Shown here piece by piece: positions 11,543-22,740 of a stretch of DNA of 64,000 bases. The position numbers were made by a program, and so were the translations under genes. The notes below the pieces were generated by a model. It did not search any database. It was not told the DNA's origin and saw only the letters and a list, made by a program, of their open reading frames with translations. The stretch lies in contig WHVD01000144.1 of NCBI GenBank assembly GCA_015178975.1, positions 124,001 through 188,000 of the forward strand, read 5' to 3'. The DNA comes from Hysterangium stoloniferum (taxonomy: Eukaryota > Basidiomycota > Agaricomycetes > Hysterangiales > Hysterangiaceae). Numbering within the stretch: the first letter of the stretch is position 1; each line of letters begins with the position of its first letter.

Positions 11543-11735
11543 TCTGTGAGATATAAACTAGTTAAAATGACTAAATGAATGATAGTATGTGAAAGATTAC
11601 TAATCCTTAGGTCGTAATGACAGAGTTGTCACAGTAAGAAAATGAAAGGTGCGAGACACTTCCATACATTCAGGTGGACATTCAGAGCCAAACTACTCCT
11701 GGCATGCCAGGGATCATATGGCACTCAGTACTAAG

Positions 11736-12044
11736 CTGTATCCTTCTGGATGGTCTTGCACTTCCTGGCAGCTAGATGAGCCAGACTTCATTTGACCAAC
11801 CCAGATCACTTCCATGGGCACCATGGACCCCCAAATCGCAATGTGACCTCACTTAGTGCATCTCAACATCGTCAACCATAACCAATGTCAGAGAGTGTAC
11901 TAAAGTTTCATATAACTGTATAGACTATCTTTATTTCACCATTGTATTTCAACTAATAATTAGTTACATTTGAAACCTGTCATGATACTTATGACTCTGG
12001 AGTACTGCACAATCTTGCTAATGGTGAAGATTACAGCTGTTTCG
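11736..12044. other. Spacer between DIRS copy 1 and a fold-back element
   Basis: AT-rich sequence; no exon, repeat or RNA gene recognised. Confidence 0.3.
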
Positions 12045-12703
12045 GGTATGTAGTGTGGAGTTTGGAAATCAATAAAAAAAATTCCTCTTTGTCCCAAAAA
12101 TAAATTGCCAGGGAGGAAGTAAGATATAACACTTTGTATTTATCATATATATATATGGGGCAAGCTATTGCTATACTCAGAATTTCTTATTTCCTGTTAT
12201 TTAACATTTGGACCTTTGTCAAAGAATCAGCTCCTCCACCACAATTGCACATTTTTTTAGGTTGAAACCTGGGGAGAATAATATGATATATTATATATAA
12301 AAGTCTAAATAAGAATGGATGCTTATACAGTACAGAATGTAGTGAATGGCAACACTTGTATGCTGCATTAGTGTAGGTCTGGCCTTTCCCTACATTCTGT
12401 CCTGTATAGACATCCATTCTTGCTTATACTTTTATACATAATATACAGTGTATTATTCTCCCTGAGTTTCAAACCAAAAAGTGTGTAATTGTGGCAGAGG
12501 AGCTGATTATTTGACAGAGGTCCAAATGTTAAATAACATGAAATAAGAAATTTTGAGTACAGTAATAGCTTGCCCCATATACCTATATGGCGAATACAAA
12601 GTATTGTATCTTACTTCCTCCCCATTATGGAGTTACATAGCAATTTATTTTTGGGACCAAAGCAGAATTTTTTTATTGATTTTCAAGCTCTGCACTATGT
12701 ACC
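12045..12703. mobile_element. Fold-back (palindromic) element, MITE-like
   Basis: About 660 bp that reads nearly the same on both strands: the left arm (12045 to about 12355) is the inverted, diverged copy of the right arm (about 12370-12703). Outer ends GGTATGTAGTG and CACTATGTACC pair. No coding capacity. A target-site duplication is not evident, so the transposon superfamily is open. It sits between the DIRS element and the 3' end of the next gene. Confidence 0.7.
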
Positions 12704-12854
12704 TGTAAAGAAGAAAAGGTATAGAGAGAATCAATATGAAATTGCAAGATGAAGAATTAGGGAAACTGATTGGAAAAGTAAGATAATGGTGCAGGTGGGT
12801 AAGAGACAGGAAAGGGATGATTGGGAGTGATAATAATTGGAAACCAAGGAAGAC

Positions 12855-14770
12855 TTATTTGATGGACATCACATAGTTGGTGGAGGACTTATTGTTGCTG
12901 GCAGATGATACAGTGTTGGGAGGATTGCTAGAAGGTGTCTCACTGTGAGAGGATGCTGCATTGGGAGTATCACTGGGAGCAGTATTATTGGAAGAGGATG
13001 CTGCATTTGGAGTATTACTGGGAGTAGTATTGTTGGGAGATGATGCTGCATTGGGAGAATTGATATTCAGTATACTTAGTATCTGGGCTGCTAACTCTGC
13101 CTCAGTTAATTTCACCCATTTGCATTTCCCTTCTTGGAGTCCTCACCATACCAGACCCATGTTCTCTACACCACTAAGCTTCCCAGGATTAATAAATTCA
13201 TTACACAGCCACTGGCTCAATATTACCCCCCATCACCAGACAACTAGAGTTTAATATTGGTCATAATTCATCTTGGCAGGACCATCAATAACATGTGCTG
13301 ATAGGATTTTAGCTATGATTGTGTTAGACATTGAAAAATAGTAGTTTAAAAAAATGCACACCTAAACCAACATTGATCATGTGGCAGCAGTCACCCTCCA
13401 ATGCCTTGCAACTACTCTTCCCATGGACAGGTGGTTTCTTCTCTGTAAAGATATAAACATGATGAATGATAAGTATGCACTGAATGTTAATGAGTCATGT
13501 ACCAGAACAAACCCCAGCCAATGCATAAGCTTCAAACTTGTGCAAAAGACCATGTGATCCATATTGAGGACATCTTTGCAAAATTGCTGGGTGATAGGAC
13601 TAAAATAAGACTTTGGTTCATGGGTCTGATCTAGACTGCTATGTGCTGCCATATAGAATGCTTCAATCCCAGTGCATAAATGTGCAGGATGAACCTTGCC
13701 AATACTATATAGTTAGTTGATGAAACTATTATCCAAATGACGAAACATACCTTGTTACTAAATGCCTGTAATGTTGCCATAACATCACATAAGACAGCTT
13801 TTGGTTGCCTTCTGTCAGAGGACCCTCTGTCACTGACCTCAGGGAGCACCATTTCCTCATCTTATTTGAGTCCCTGAGTCTACAGTCCAACACCATGCCT
13901 TTTGTCACTTTCCCTTTCCTTGTGGATATCAACTCTCTGGCTAATATGTACATGCCACTGAGGAGTAGGTGGCTAACTTCAGAAGCTCATAGCATTAGTG
14001 TTCCATTGTGGGAAGGGCCCCCTGTTCTGTATTAGGTAGAGTTATTTTTACACTAGGTGAGTTAGGTAGTTGTTTGTGTATATATCAGTTCTAATATATC
14101 TTTGGATTCCCTCCTGCTAGCCTAGTGTGAGTACTACAAGTAGGGGTTGCCCTTACACCTACACTTGATTGAATTCCAGTCTTACCTGACATCACAAAGC
14201 TCCTCAACAAGTGCTGCATGATCCTCATCAGACAGGCTGTTGTACCTGGCTTTGACATCTTGATTATGTTGTTGGATATATTTGGGCAATGTGTAATGCT
14301 GACCTGGGGGGAGATCTGTTGAAAATTGTCAAGTTTCATGCTGAAAATACATATCTTTATGATGTACTTTTGTTAATTTCCTCCATCTTTTAAATTCCTC
14401 CATTTCCTTCCTAGTTCTAGTGAATGCAGTCCAAGCACTGGAATTGCACTTCTGAGCCAGGATTTTACCACCCAGTAGTAGCTGTGACTTTGTCCACTGC
14501 ATTGTTCTAGGATATAACATATGAGCAATTCTAGAATATACATCATTAAAAGGTGACAACTCACCTATTATGTTCAGCACTGATTTTATCTGCCTGAATT
14601 AGAAGTTCCTCATGCACTCTATTGAGATCTTTTGTCAGACCAGCTGCCCTCTCCCTTTGTTATGTTTTCTGTTCATTAGTGAGTTTTATTTGCCTATGTT
14701 TAGCCTTTGACATATCATTTTGCATGGGAGCCATATATGGTGTGGACAACACATGAAAGATGTGTTTATT
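12855..14770 (-). CDS. Uncharacterised Agaricomycete protein, spliced, possibly decayed
   Basis: Several exons in one order on the minus strand. A charged coiled-coil-like N-terminal part (about 14580-14750, with KDLNRVHEELLIQADKIS) is followed by TMQWTKSQLLLGGKIL (about 14440-14520), then PKYIQQHNQDVKARYNSLSDEDHAALVEELCDVR (14188-14308, cited in part), which ends at a GTAAG donor. Then come KAVLCDVMATLQAFSNK (about 13755-13820) and a segment from GIEAFYMAAHSS to VFCTSLKLMHWLG (about 13500-13660). The end is a Ser/Asn/Pro-rich tail with repeats of NAASS (12855-13050). I know this layout from large families of hypothetical proteins in repeat-rich mushroom genomes, but no function is established. 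At least one in-frame TAA lies in the N-terminal part, so the gene may be dead. Confidence 0.5.
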
Positions 14771-15183
14771 GATCATCAATTGTGGTTTTTGAAGAGGAGA
14801 GGACTGACAAGTGGGTATCACATGATCCTTGGGCAATTTGCAGGCTCCAACACTCCCCCTTGCACCTCAGTCAGCTAGGTCATTGCAGCATTATTTGGAG
14901 CATATCATATGTGCAAGAGATTGCATCAAATGATGCAAGAGGTGGGAATGAAAAACAGTGGGGAACTCAAGCACTTGTGGTTTTAAATTTTCTATCTAGA
15001 CCTTTGTGAAAAGTGGTCAATTGTCATGCAATATCATCAATGTCATGCCAATCAGGTTGTGTGTGCTTACAGCCTATTAATAACAGTATGTTATACTATT
15101 AACAACGGTGCATTATGCACAACTGTTACAGTGCAAGAACATGTCTGCATCAACCATATCATTTAAGTAATATGTCTTATCTG
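14771..15183. other. Intergenic stretch with no recognised feature
   Basis: AT-rich. Probably the 5' flank of the gene ending at 12855. No exon or repeat recognised before the LTR at 15184. Confidence 0.3.
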
Positions 15184-15985
15184 TGTTACGACCGGAAATC
15201 CCGCCGGACTCTGGGCAACCAACTTATATGCACCTGCACCCTATACGCACCCGTTATCAGTTCACCGGAATTCCCACCGGACTCCAAATGTCAGACTTAT
15301 CTGCATTCGTCTTCGTTAAGTTGTGTTTCAGTCACTGGAAAACCCACTGGACTCTGTCTATGTCTATGTCCGACCTTGTCCCACGTGTCAGTCGCTGGAC
15401 CCCGCTCAGTAAACCCATCTTCCCTCTAACAGAGCCCCATTCCCATTTTAGTCAAATGACCTGTCACTATTTGGACTCCGCTTCCGCTCCATTTCCCATT
15501 ATGGTTTATGATTTGTCACTATTCGGACTCCGCTCAGTTCTGTCCCGTTTTTAACACCAATTTGGTGTTTACTATTCCCATTTTATGTTTTGCTCGTTTC
15601 ATTTCATTATTACTGAATTTGGTATGACCTTCACTCCACGGTCTATTTAAACTGGCAGATGTTGTACATACAATCCAGTCAGAAAATCAGCTTAGATTCC
15701 CCCCAGTAATCTAATACATTTTCCGCTCTAAACCCTACTTGAATCACACCGCTCACACTAGTCGGAGCCCACGGGCTCTGGCACATCTATCTCACCTATC
15801 TCGACTCACAACCCCTCGACCCACAACCTCCGACCACGACCCCCACCTGGACTCCCAGGATTCCCATCCACCTGTCTGAAATTGGACAACACGATCTAGC
15901 GAGGGCACAGCCTATAAGCTGAAGCCAAGTCCTACCGGATATTCTGCAGGTTTCTCTGGAGACCCACCCTGTACATATCCTAACA
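15184..15985 (+). mobile_element. Solo LTR, family A/B (copy B1)
   Basis: 802-bp LTR starting TGTTACGACCGG and ending CCTAACA, about the same length and sequence as 30034-30874. The right flank is CTGTG; the left border reads ATCTG, then TG of the LTR, so a CTGTG duplication overlapping the LTR start by a small deletion is possible but not proven. Contains the shared core motif at 15899-15933. Confidence 0.8.
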
Positions 15986-16440
15986 CTGTGAGATACAAAC
16001 CACCTCCAGGTTAGCATTGATATTCTCCCTCATGCTGTTTAAAATTATTTATGCTTTATCTTTCACATTTTTGGGCTATTTTAGACCCATTTGTCTGAAT
16101 TCCTTTCACCTGGCACTCTCTACTGCTTTTGTGACTGCTCCCTGTAAATATTAGTGGAGTATTGAAAGTGAGTTCTGGCTGTGTAATTAGTTTGACCATT
16201 TTTGGCTTAGAAATAATTCATACAATTAAAATTGACCACCTATTCTGTGGCTTTTGGCTTTGTGGATGTTTCTATTCCCCCTGTGAGATATACAAAACAA
16301 CTCACCATCTCTGATTCTGTAAAAAATTATTCATAATTTCCTTTTTGCATATTTGACCTATTTTAGCCTAATTCATTTTAACTCTCTCCCCCTCCACTGT
16401 TTCTCCCTCCTTTGCAGGGTTTCTGTCTCTATTGCTGTTG
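15986..16440 (+). repeat. Partial copy of the ~290-bp repeat found in tandem at 47.8-48.6 kb
   Basis: About one and a half units with landmarks TGTGAGATAC, CACCTCCAGGTTAG, CTATTTTAGACCCATTTGTC and ACTGCTTTTGTGA in the same order as in the array at 47815-48560. Some of the unit edges resemble splice sites (TTTGCAGG). Origin unknown. Confidence 0.65.
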
Positions 16441-17191
16441 CTTTGATCTCTTTATATCATGGATCAAACACCTGAGCAAGATCAGGAGGAGGAGTGAAGG
16501 CAGCATAGGGCATAATTGTAAATAACACCTCCATCTAACCATCATCAACATTAAGCTGTGAATGATATGCCACTTCCTCCTCCATTATTCTTCCATCTCC
16601 CTGTTGATATAGGTCAATCTGATAATCCATTTTTGGTTGCTCTGCCGCAGGTGAGATGATGAATCAGAGCTCTACGAATTAATCCAAATAAAAGTGGCTC
16701 TTCACTTCGGGCTCTGCTTCAGGTAGCTCTGCTGCAAATGGCTCTGCTCCAGTTGGCTCCACTGCACTGGCTGACTTACATACTTAGTACATCAGTAACA
16801 TGGTATTGGCACCTGGATGGTCTTGGATGCTCCATGAGCACTGGAGGCATGGGAGGAGGTCACCCATTCTGGCAGCATCGTGGAGTGTCTGGGATTATAT
16901 CAGAATGCCTTGGATGTCTTGGATTACGCTGGATGATGCTGGATCATACTGCCTCCTGTGTCATCCACATCCTCCCATGTCATCCACAGACTTCCAGCAT
17001 CATCCACATGTCTTGTATATTGCTAATATATTAATAAGTTTTTCTTTTAATTACCCCACCATCCCAGTCAAATGGCTTCGAAAACTAATATTATTTAAAA
17101 AAGGTTGATTTTAAGTAATTCTAGATGCTGCCAGCAGTAATGAACTATCACTAGTATAATTTCACCAATTTGAAACCTAGACATAGATATA
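16441..17191. other. Intergenic stretch, no gene recognised
   Basis: Contains a short ATG frame (16459-16497) after TTTATATC, which I do not consider a gene, and imperfect short repeats (GGCTCTGCT near 16700; ATGCTGGATC and inverted relatives near 16930-17000). Confidence 0.3.
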
Positions 17192-19388
17192 CTACGCATC
17201 CAAGTCATCGGCCAGAATTACACTGCCATTGTCACTGTCATCACCAGAGTCCATGTCACTGGTGGATGACTCCCAATGCTCCAGATCGGATTGGTTGCTG
17301 TTATCCCATGTGGCTGCTTGGTATAATAAATGCTTACTACAAGTGACAGGAACTGGAAGGGGTGACATGGAAGGGGAAATGGCACTGTCAGGAGTGATAT
17401 CATCTCCAATGGTGAAATGATCATCATCAGATCCAGCATGCTGTATTGTGATACCCAACATAGCCCTGATAAATTTGTTAGAAAATAATGAATGAATCAT
17501 TTGACAGTTTATGGTGTACATTCCCTGTTGATACAAACTTGTTTGAAGGGCAGCACCAAAATATGTTGGTCTGCCTATCTGAACAATGTCGAGGTGTTCA
17601 AGGATCTTGTGGTATTTGGCACAATAGCTGTTTTTGTCTTCCAATGATATGTTTTTCAGTTCACCTGTCTCCCTCCACTGTGTGATGCCATTATGGATCT
17701 AACACAAATGTTACTTCATAGCTGAGTACAATAAATGAATTAGAACATACCACAATAGCTGTGAGGGCAATGACCTGAGCCGGAACAGTGCTGATTCCTT
17801 AAAATGTGCAATGCTTTGATGATGTGTGAAGGCACACATCTTCACAACATTTGCAATACACATGTGTTCAAATGGGCACTCTCAACGATATTCCTAGAAA
17901 CAAAAAGAAAGGAAAGAAATTAATTAGCAAAAATTGAAAATAAACCATGGTAGATAATGGGGTACAGGTTCACCAACTCTGGGCTGTCTGACCTGATGTA
18001 TACATAATGGAAATCCTGTAAAATAAATGTTGCATGTGCTTTTATCTGTTCATGGGTACCATTTAGTCCATACTCATCACAAACCACCATCATAGCAGCT
18101 GCCTTCCATCTGTTTCAAACCTTTGACATCTCATTCTTCACCTAGTAATCTATCTGTAAATTAAAATAACAATGAAAATAATATAATCTTACCATTTTTT
18201 GAATATCAGTTGATATCTTCACACCCACACCCATGTCTGTATTTGCAAACCAGACTGCATTGACAATAAAATTTTCCAACACCTCAATAGTCAGAAATGC
18301 ATCTTGAGTTGCAAGGAATAAGTGTATGTATTGTTTTGTGTGGTTTGAAAAACCTTTTGTGGTTTGGGGTGGGTTTGGGGTGTATGCACACAGTTGGTCT
18401 GCCCTGACACCTTTGGCAGGATTGGCAATAAGGCCAGTCCCAGCACTGAGGCTGAGACTTGACTCATGAGATATGGTAGTGGATGTGGAGGCTGAGCCTG
18501 AAGTGGAGGCCAAGGCAGAAGTGGAGGTTGAGGCAGAGATGGGGGCAGAAACTGGGGCAGAGGCAGAGATGGGGGCAGAAAATGGAGCAGAGGTGGTGCT
18601 GGAGATGGTGATAGACCTGTGAATGGCATTAAATATAAAAAAAGGCAAAGAAAATTGAACATACTTAGTGGCAACAGCCTGCTCTGTGGCATGCTGTTGA
18701 AGAAAATTTACCATGGGAAGTTTCTTTGAAGTCAAAAATGTTTTTTTGTGGGCCACAAGAATGTTATATGGCTCAGATAATACTGCTGAGCACTGGTGAA
18801 AAGAAATAGTAGGTTAATAAATAGTAATAAGTAAATAATAGGAAGAGGAAAGTAATGAGAAACTTCTCACCTTTTTTCCAGCCACAGGGCCAGGGCTGTC
18901 TGGACATGGAATGTGACTGGAATTGGTTTTGTGCATTTGCCATAGCAAGCTCATGTTTGAGGTGAGCAATATCAGCCTCAGCAGCATGTGAGACTACATC
19001 AACAACCACAGAGGGTTGTTCATAGTCAACCTCACCTTCAGTTTCACCTCCACCCTCATTATCATCCACCATATACTGTACCGAAACTCAGAGTCTTCCC
19101 ATGCCAGTGTTTCAGGCATGCCATCATCAAAGGTAAAATTGAAATTTGGGTCTGTTGTCATGGAGATATTATCATTATCCTAGTCTAAATTAGTTATACA
19201 ATATTTGTAAAGCAAAATATAGGATATACCTTATGAGTTCATATCTCCAGCTTATTTTGAGAAAAACCTAGCTGGTTTTGACTTTGGGTACTACAATGGT
19301 GTGGAGCAGTGGTAGTTGGTCCAGGCTCTATGGTACTAGTCTTCTGAGCTTGTTTTGACCTTGCTGAGGATCTTGTAGGTCTTGTCAT
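17192..19388 (-). CDS. DUF6532-like Agaricomycete protein, spliced, probably degraded
   Basis: Starts MTRPTRSSARSKQAQ (ATG at 19386-19388), an N-terminus common in this mushroom-specific family. Next come an acidic segment (FDDGMPETLAWEDSEF, about 19090-19160), MVDDNEGGGETEGEVDYEQP (18773-19072), a Ser/Ala/Pro linker (18440-18600), and the domain itself: FLTIEVLENFIVNAVWFANT, then AAAMMVVCDEYGLNG, then ILQDFHYVYIRSD (about 18000-18300). The C-terminal part reads VPAQVIALTAIV, an intron near 17700-17750, then ITQWRETGELKN and YHKILEHLDIV (17192-17700). It ends in a Ser/Asp-rich tail. Exon joins are not all in frame by my reading (for example near 19080 and 17800), so one or more frame breaks are likely. 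Function unknown; such genes are multiplied in mushroom genomes. Confidence 0.5.
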
Positions 19389-19566
19389 TGGAGGATAGTC
19401 AAAATTCTTTGAATATACAAAATTTTATGAAAAACTCCTCATATTTTTAAGTGAGACTACTTCCTCTGGCTATGACTACATGTTTTAGGGGTTTATATTT
19501 CATTACCCCAAAATTTGATCTTTAAGACTTGTATGCTCTTTTAAAATATGCAGAAATGTTCATGGT

Positions 19567-20106
19567 TGTTACGACCGTGTCGCAACCCTATTGGTCCCCG
19601 AGGTTATTGCCACTTATCGACGATTCAAGTTACTGTTCAAGTCACCACATCGGAAACCATCCACCTCCCGACGCTGACGTATGCTTTCACGATGATCAAA
19701 CTCCGTTTACACCCACATCAAGATGTACTCGTATTATCTGGTTAAACTTTGATACGTCCTTTTTTATTATGATGATCCATTTTATCCTATGTTTCACATA
19801 TGTCTATATATATCTGTAATCCTCGAACTATTTCCTTTTACTGTAGTTCCGCTCTCGGTTATCATCGGCCTCTGAACTAATCATAAACTTCCCATTCCTA
19901 GTCAAGCTTATTGTTAATACCATTTTCCACCCTTCTCCCCATTAGTATTTTATAGACACCTGATACTTGTATATGAACCCGCTGTAGTTGTAGTTACTAG
20001 GCAATCAGAATATTGACTCAGAATACCCTCATACGTTTGTAGCAGTCTCATACTAAGGATCCCCTCATCCACCTTCACGTGCACTCGCCCACTCTCGGTC
20101 CCACCC
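19567..20106 (+). mobile_element. LTR of family C (copy C2), truncated
   Basis: Starts TGTTACGACCGTG like copy C1 and follows it for about 540 bp (shared landmarks: CCCCGAG, GACGCTGACGTATRC, GATGATCCATTTTA, ACTAGRCAATCAGAATAT). It stops where the chromovirus LTR begins at 20107, so the chromovirus probably inserted into it. The other side was not found. Confidence 0.75.
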
Positions 20107-20504
20107 TGTAAGGGCTACCTCTAACAGGACCTGTGGTACTCACACTAGGCTAGCAGAGGGATATCCAAAGTATATTAAGTACCTAATATATACAGGAGAC
20201 TAAACTGCTCACCTAGCAGAGGGATATCCAAAGAGAAAAGGATAAGGGGGCGGCCTCTGCTAGGCAATCCGAAACTAGGGGGTGGCTAAAAATAGAATGA
20301 CAGCTCACCCCAACAGTCACTAACTACCTACTCTACCCTGGAGATATTCCTAGGGAGTGTTAGAAGTCATGGAAAAATACGAGAAGATTACAGGAAACAG
20401 TACTAATAACCCTCTTGGGGCTAGATTACTCAGAGGAACTTATTGGGGTTTTAGCAATATATATATCAACCATATTGAAGGCACAAATTGAACGTCCCCT
20501 TACA
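20107..20504 (-). repeat. 3' LTR of chromovirus 1
   Basis: 398 bp bounded by TGTAAGGG on the left and CCCCTTACA on the right, matching inverted ends as expected for an LTR. It is followed on the right by TCACCCCCTCTTCT, the complement of a polypurine tract. Confidence 0.75.
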
Positions 20505-20699
20505 TCACCCCCTCTTCTAAGGCGTGACGCCTCGGAACGCTCAAGAACAAGAAAAGGAGGCACATTGGAACTACCCTACAAATCACATGTCGACAATCCC
20601 TCCTATGTCATATGCCATATCAACCATCCAAACACCATTTCTTCTACTCCCCAGACCGAGATAGGACATGCACTGTTCCTACCCCTAAGGACTACCATT

Positions 20700-21156
20700 A
20701 AAAGCAAGGGAAGAACACCATTCTCAACCACACTAGAAATGCAAAACGATAACGCCCACGCTGGCATTTGACCTCACTTCCTACTGGCACTGGGATGCGG
20801 AACAACGAGGGTCCTTCGTGATCTCCAACAGGAGTGAACATGGCCTCGTAGTACACTTCCTCTGTTGGTGAGGAGCGAGATCATGGGAATGCTCGATCGA
20901 ATCGATATTGGTACACCTTATGGGAATCTTTGTTAACGCGGATGTAGACAGGGTCATCAGGAGCATATGGGGGTCGGATGCCTCGTCGATGAAGGATGCG
21001 ACGGTATTCCTTGGAGGAATATGAGTAAGGTGGATGGGATTGGGGAATACTCTCTGTGGATAAAGAGAATTGAGACTTCACAAGTTCGAGTTCAATGGTA
21101 GTGAGAGGAGTTGAGTTAGAGAGGGTTAATTTAGAAGAAGATGCTGTAGCAAACAT
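20700..21156 (-). other. Extra open region between integrase and 3' LTR of chromovirus 1
   Basis: Sense-strand coding-like sequence downstream of the integrase stop. It begins MFATASSSKLTLSN and includes RPPYAPDDPVYIRVNKDS; a second coding-like segment (EEVYYEAMFTPVGDHEGP) follows. Not similar to a known chromovirus protein as far as I can tell. It could be an accessory ORF of this lineage or captured host sequence. Not continuous. Confidence 0.4.
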
Positions 21157-21333
21157 GATGCAGTTGATTAGGATGTTTGGTCAATGAATTAGGGGGCTAT
21201 GTTGATATTATCTTAGTGCCCAAATATATATGTGAGTTCGGACTTTTAATTTAGCTGAGAGTCAGGCTGGATTTGGGATCTTTTAATTTCCGTTTCTATT
21301 ATGCTCGTGACAACATTGAGTTCAGTGAAGGGC

Positions 21334-22677
21334 TTATTGAAATGGCAGGGCATAAAACTGTACCGCTCTAATCCGTCTAGGGGCTCCTGGATGTTCCTGA
21401 TAGAATTCTGCAACTAAGTCTGGAGCCTTGACATCATTCTCTGAGACCCATTCATTATGCTCATATCCATAACCTTCCCACTTGATCAAGAATTGGAGCT
21501 GATTCCGAAATCTCCTGCTATTGAGGATCTTCTCAACATGATACTCCTCTTCACCTTCCACCAATATTGGCTCTGGTGCAGGTGGAGGATGGTGTCCTGG
21601 GAAAGGGTCATCCAGTGCTGGAGTCAGTTTGACCACATTAAACACTGGGTGAAGATGTTGCAAGGAATTGGGGAGTCTTAAACGATAAGCATTGCGACCC
21701 ACTTTGGCTTGTATGGTAAAAGGCCCCAAATTGCGGTGAGAGAGTTTGACTGATGGCCTAGTGGTTCTAATATCACTAGCATCTAGGTACACCTTGTCTC
21801 CTACCTTGTAGTCAGGAGCAGGTATTCGCCGCCGATTGTAATACCGTGCCATATCCTCCTTGGCTTTAATGAGTGCTGCCTTTGCCTCTTCCAGTGCATG
21901 GGCCATTCGATCTTTGAACTCATTGACTGATTCTAAATGGGATAAAGGCTGGTGTGGTTCAAATCCCATACGAGGGTGGCAGCCTGTATCTAGCATAAAT
22001 GGTGTCTGTTGGGTGCTAGAATGGGGTACATTGTTGTGACTAAACTCAGCCAATGGGAGAAGCTCATCCCAATCATCTTGTCGTTCATTGATCCACACCC
22101 GCAAGTACTGTTCCAGTTCTTGGTTGACTCGTTCTGTTTGGCCATCAGCCTGGGGATGATAGGCTGTAGTGGGGGATAATTTGATTCCCAGTAAACGAGA
22201 CAATTCTTTAGTGAATTCTGCCACAAATTGAGGGCCACAATCAGATACCACCTGTCTAGGTAACCCATGCAGTTTCCACACATGAGTCAGAAATAGTCAT
22301 GCTGCACCTAAGGCTGTGATTGTGGTGTTAGTTGGAATGAAATGAGCTCGTTTGGTTATGGAGTCCACCACTACCATGATAGAGTCAAAACCATGGGCCT
22401 CAGGAAGTTCTACAATGAAATCCACACTTATAGTGTCCCATCTGTTTTCTGGGATAGGGAGAGGTTCCAACTCACCCATAGGTTTCCTACGTTGAATCTT
22501 GGTCCTCAAACAAGGGTCACAAGTGGCAACATAACGTCCAATGTACCGTGACATTTGTGGCCACCAATAATTGCGTGCCACCAATTCTAAGGTTTTCCAT
22601 CGGCCATGATGACCACCAATGCGAGTATCATGATGCTGTGATACTATGACTCTTCGGAGCTCTGGGTCATTTGGCAC
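21334..22677 (-). pseudogene. Chromovirus 1 integrase and chromodomain (fossil part)
   Basis: H2C2 zinc-binding region ([11 protein letters not shown] then CDPCLRTK), catalytic-core segments ([40 protein letters not shown]) and a C-terminal chromodomain (EEYHVEKILNSRR, LIKWEGYGYEHNEW). The chromodomain places it among Tf1-like fungal chromoviruses. Broken. Confidence 0.85.
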
Positions 22678-22740
22678 ATAGATCTTGCCATGAAAGTAAA
22701 GGATGCCCTGTAGCTCTGACCACTCTGCAGTCAGGACTTG

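Larger units (their letters stand above)
1679..11735 (-). mobile_element. DIRS-like tyrosine-recombinase retroelement (copy 1), broken and heavily interrupted
   Basis: A fossil of a DIRS-order retroelement on the minus strand. From its 5' end (right) to its 3' end (left) I see an ORF1/gag-like region (about 9990-11542), reverse transcriptase (about 4322-5354), RNase H (about 2610-3294) and a tyrosine recombinase (1679-2563). This gene order, with a YR gene in place of an integrase, defines the order. Later insertions split it: solo LTRs at 3295-4148 and 5355-9883, the latter carrying further insertions. Without these about 4.7 kb of element remains. It is broken in several places besides the insertions. 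A second, shorter copy lies at 48.7-49.6 kb; comparison puts the right end near 11735. The left terminus was not located. It is old: CpG sites are largely decayed relative to copy 2. Confidence 0.8.

Noticed and set aside
12187-12417. Small frames inside the fold-back element
   Set aside because: Palindrome arms give chance frames on both strands; no coding character.
15115-15554. Plus-strand frames of 104 and 123 codons within LTR B1
   Set aside because: They follow LTR sequence that also occurs at 30034-30874 with other frame lengths; LTRs of this family do not encode proteins.
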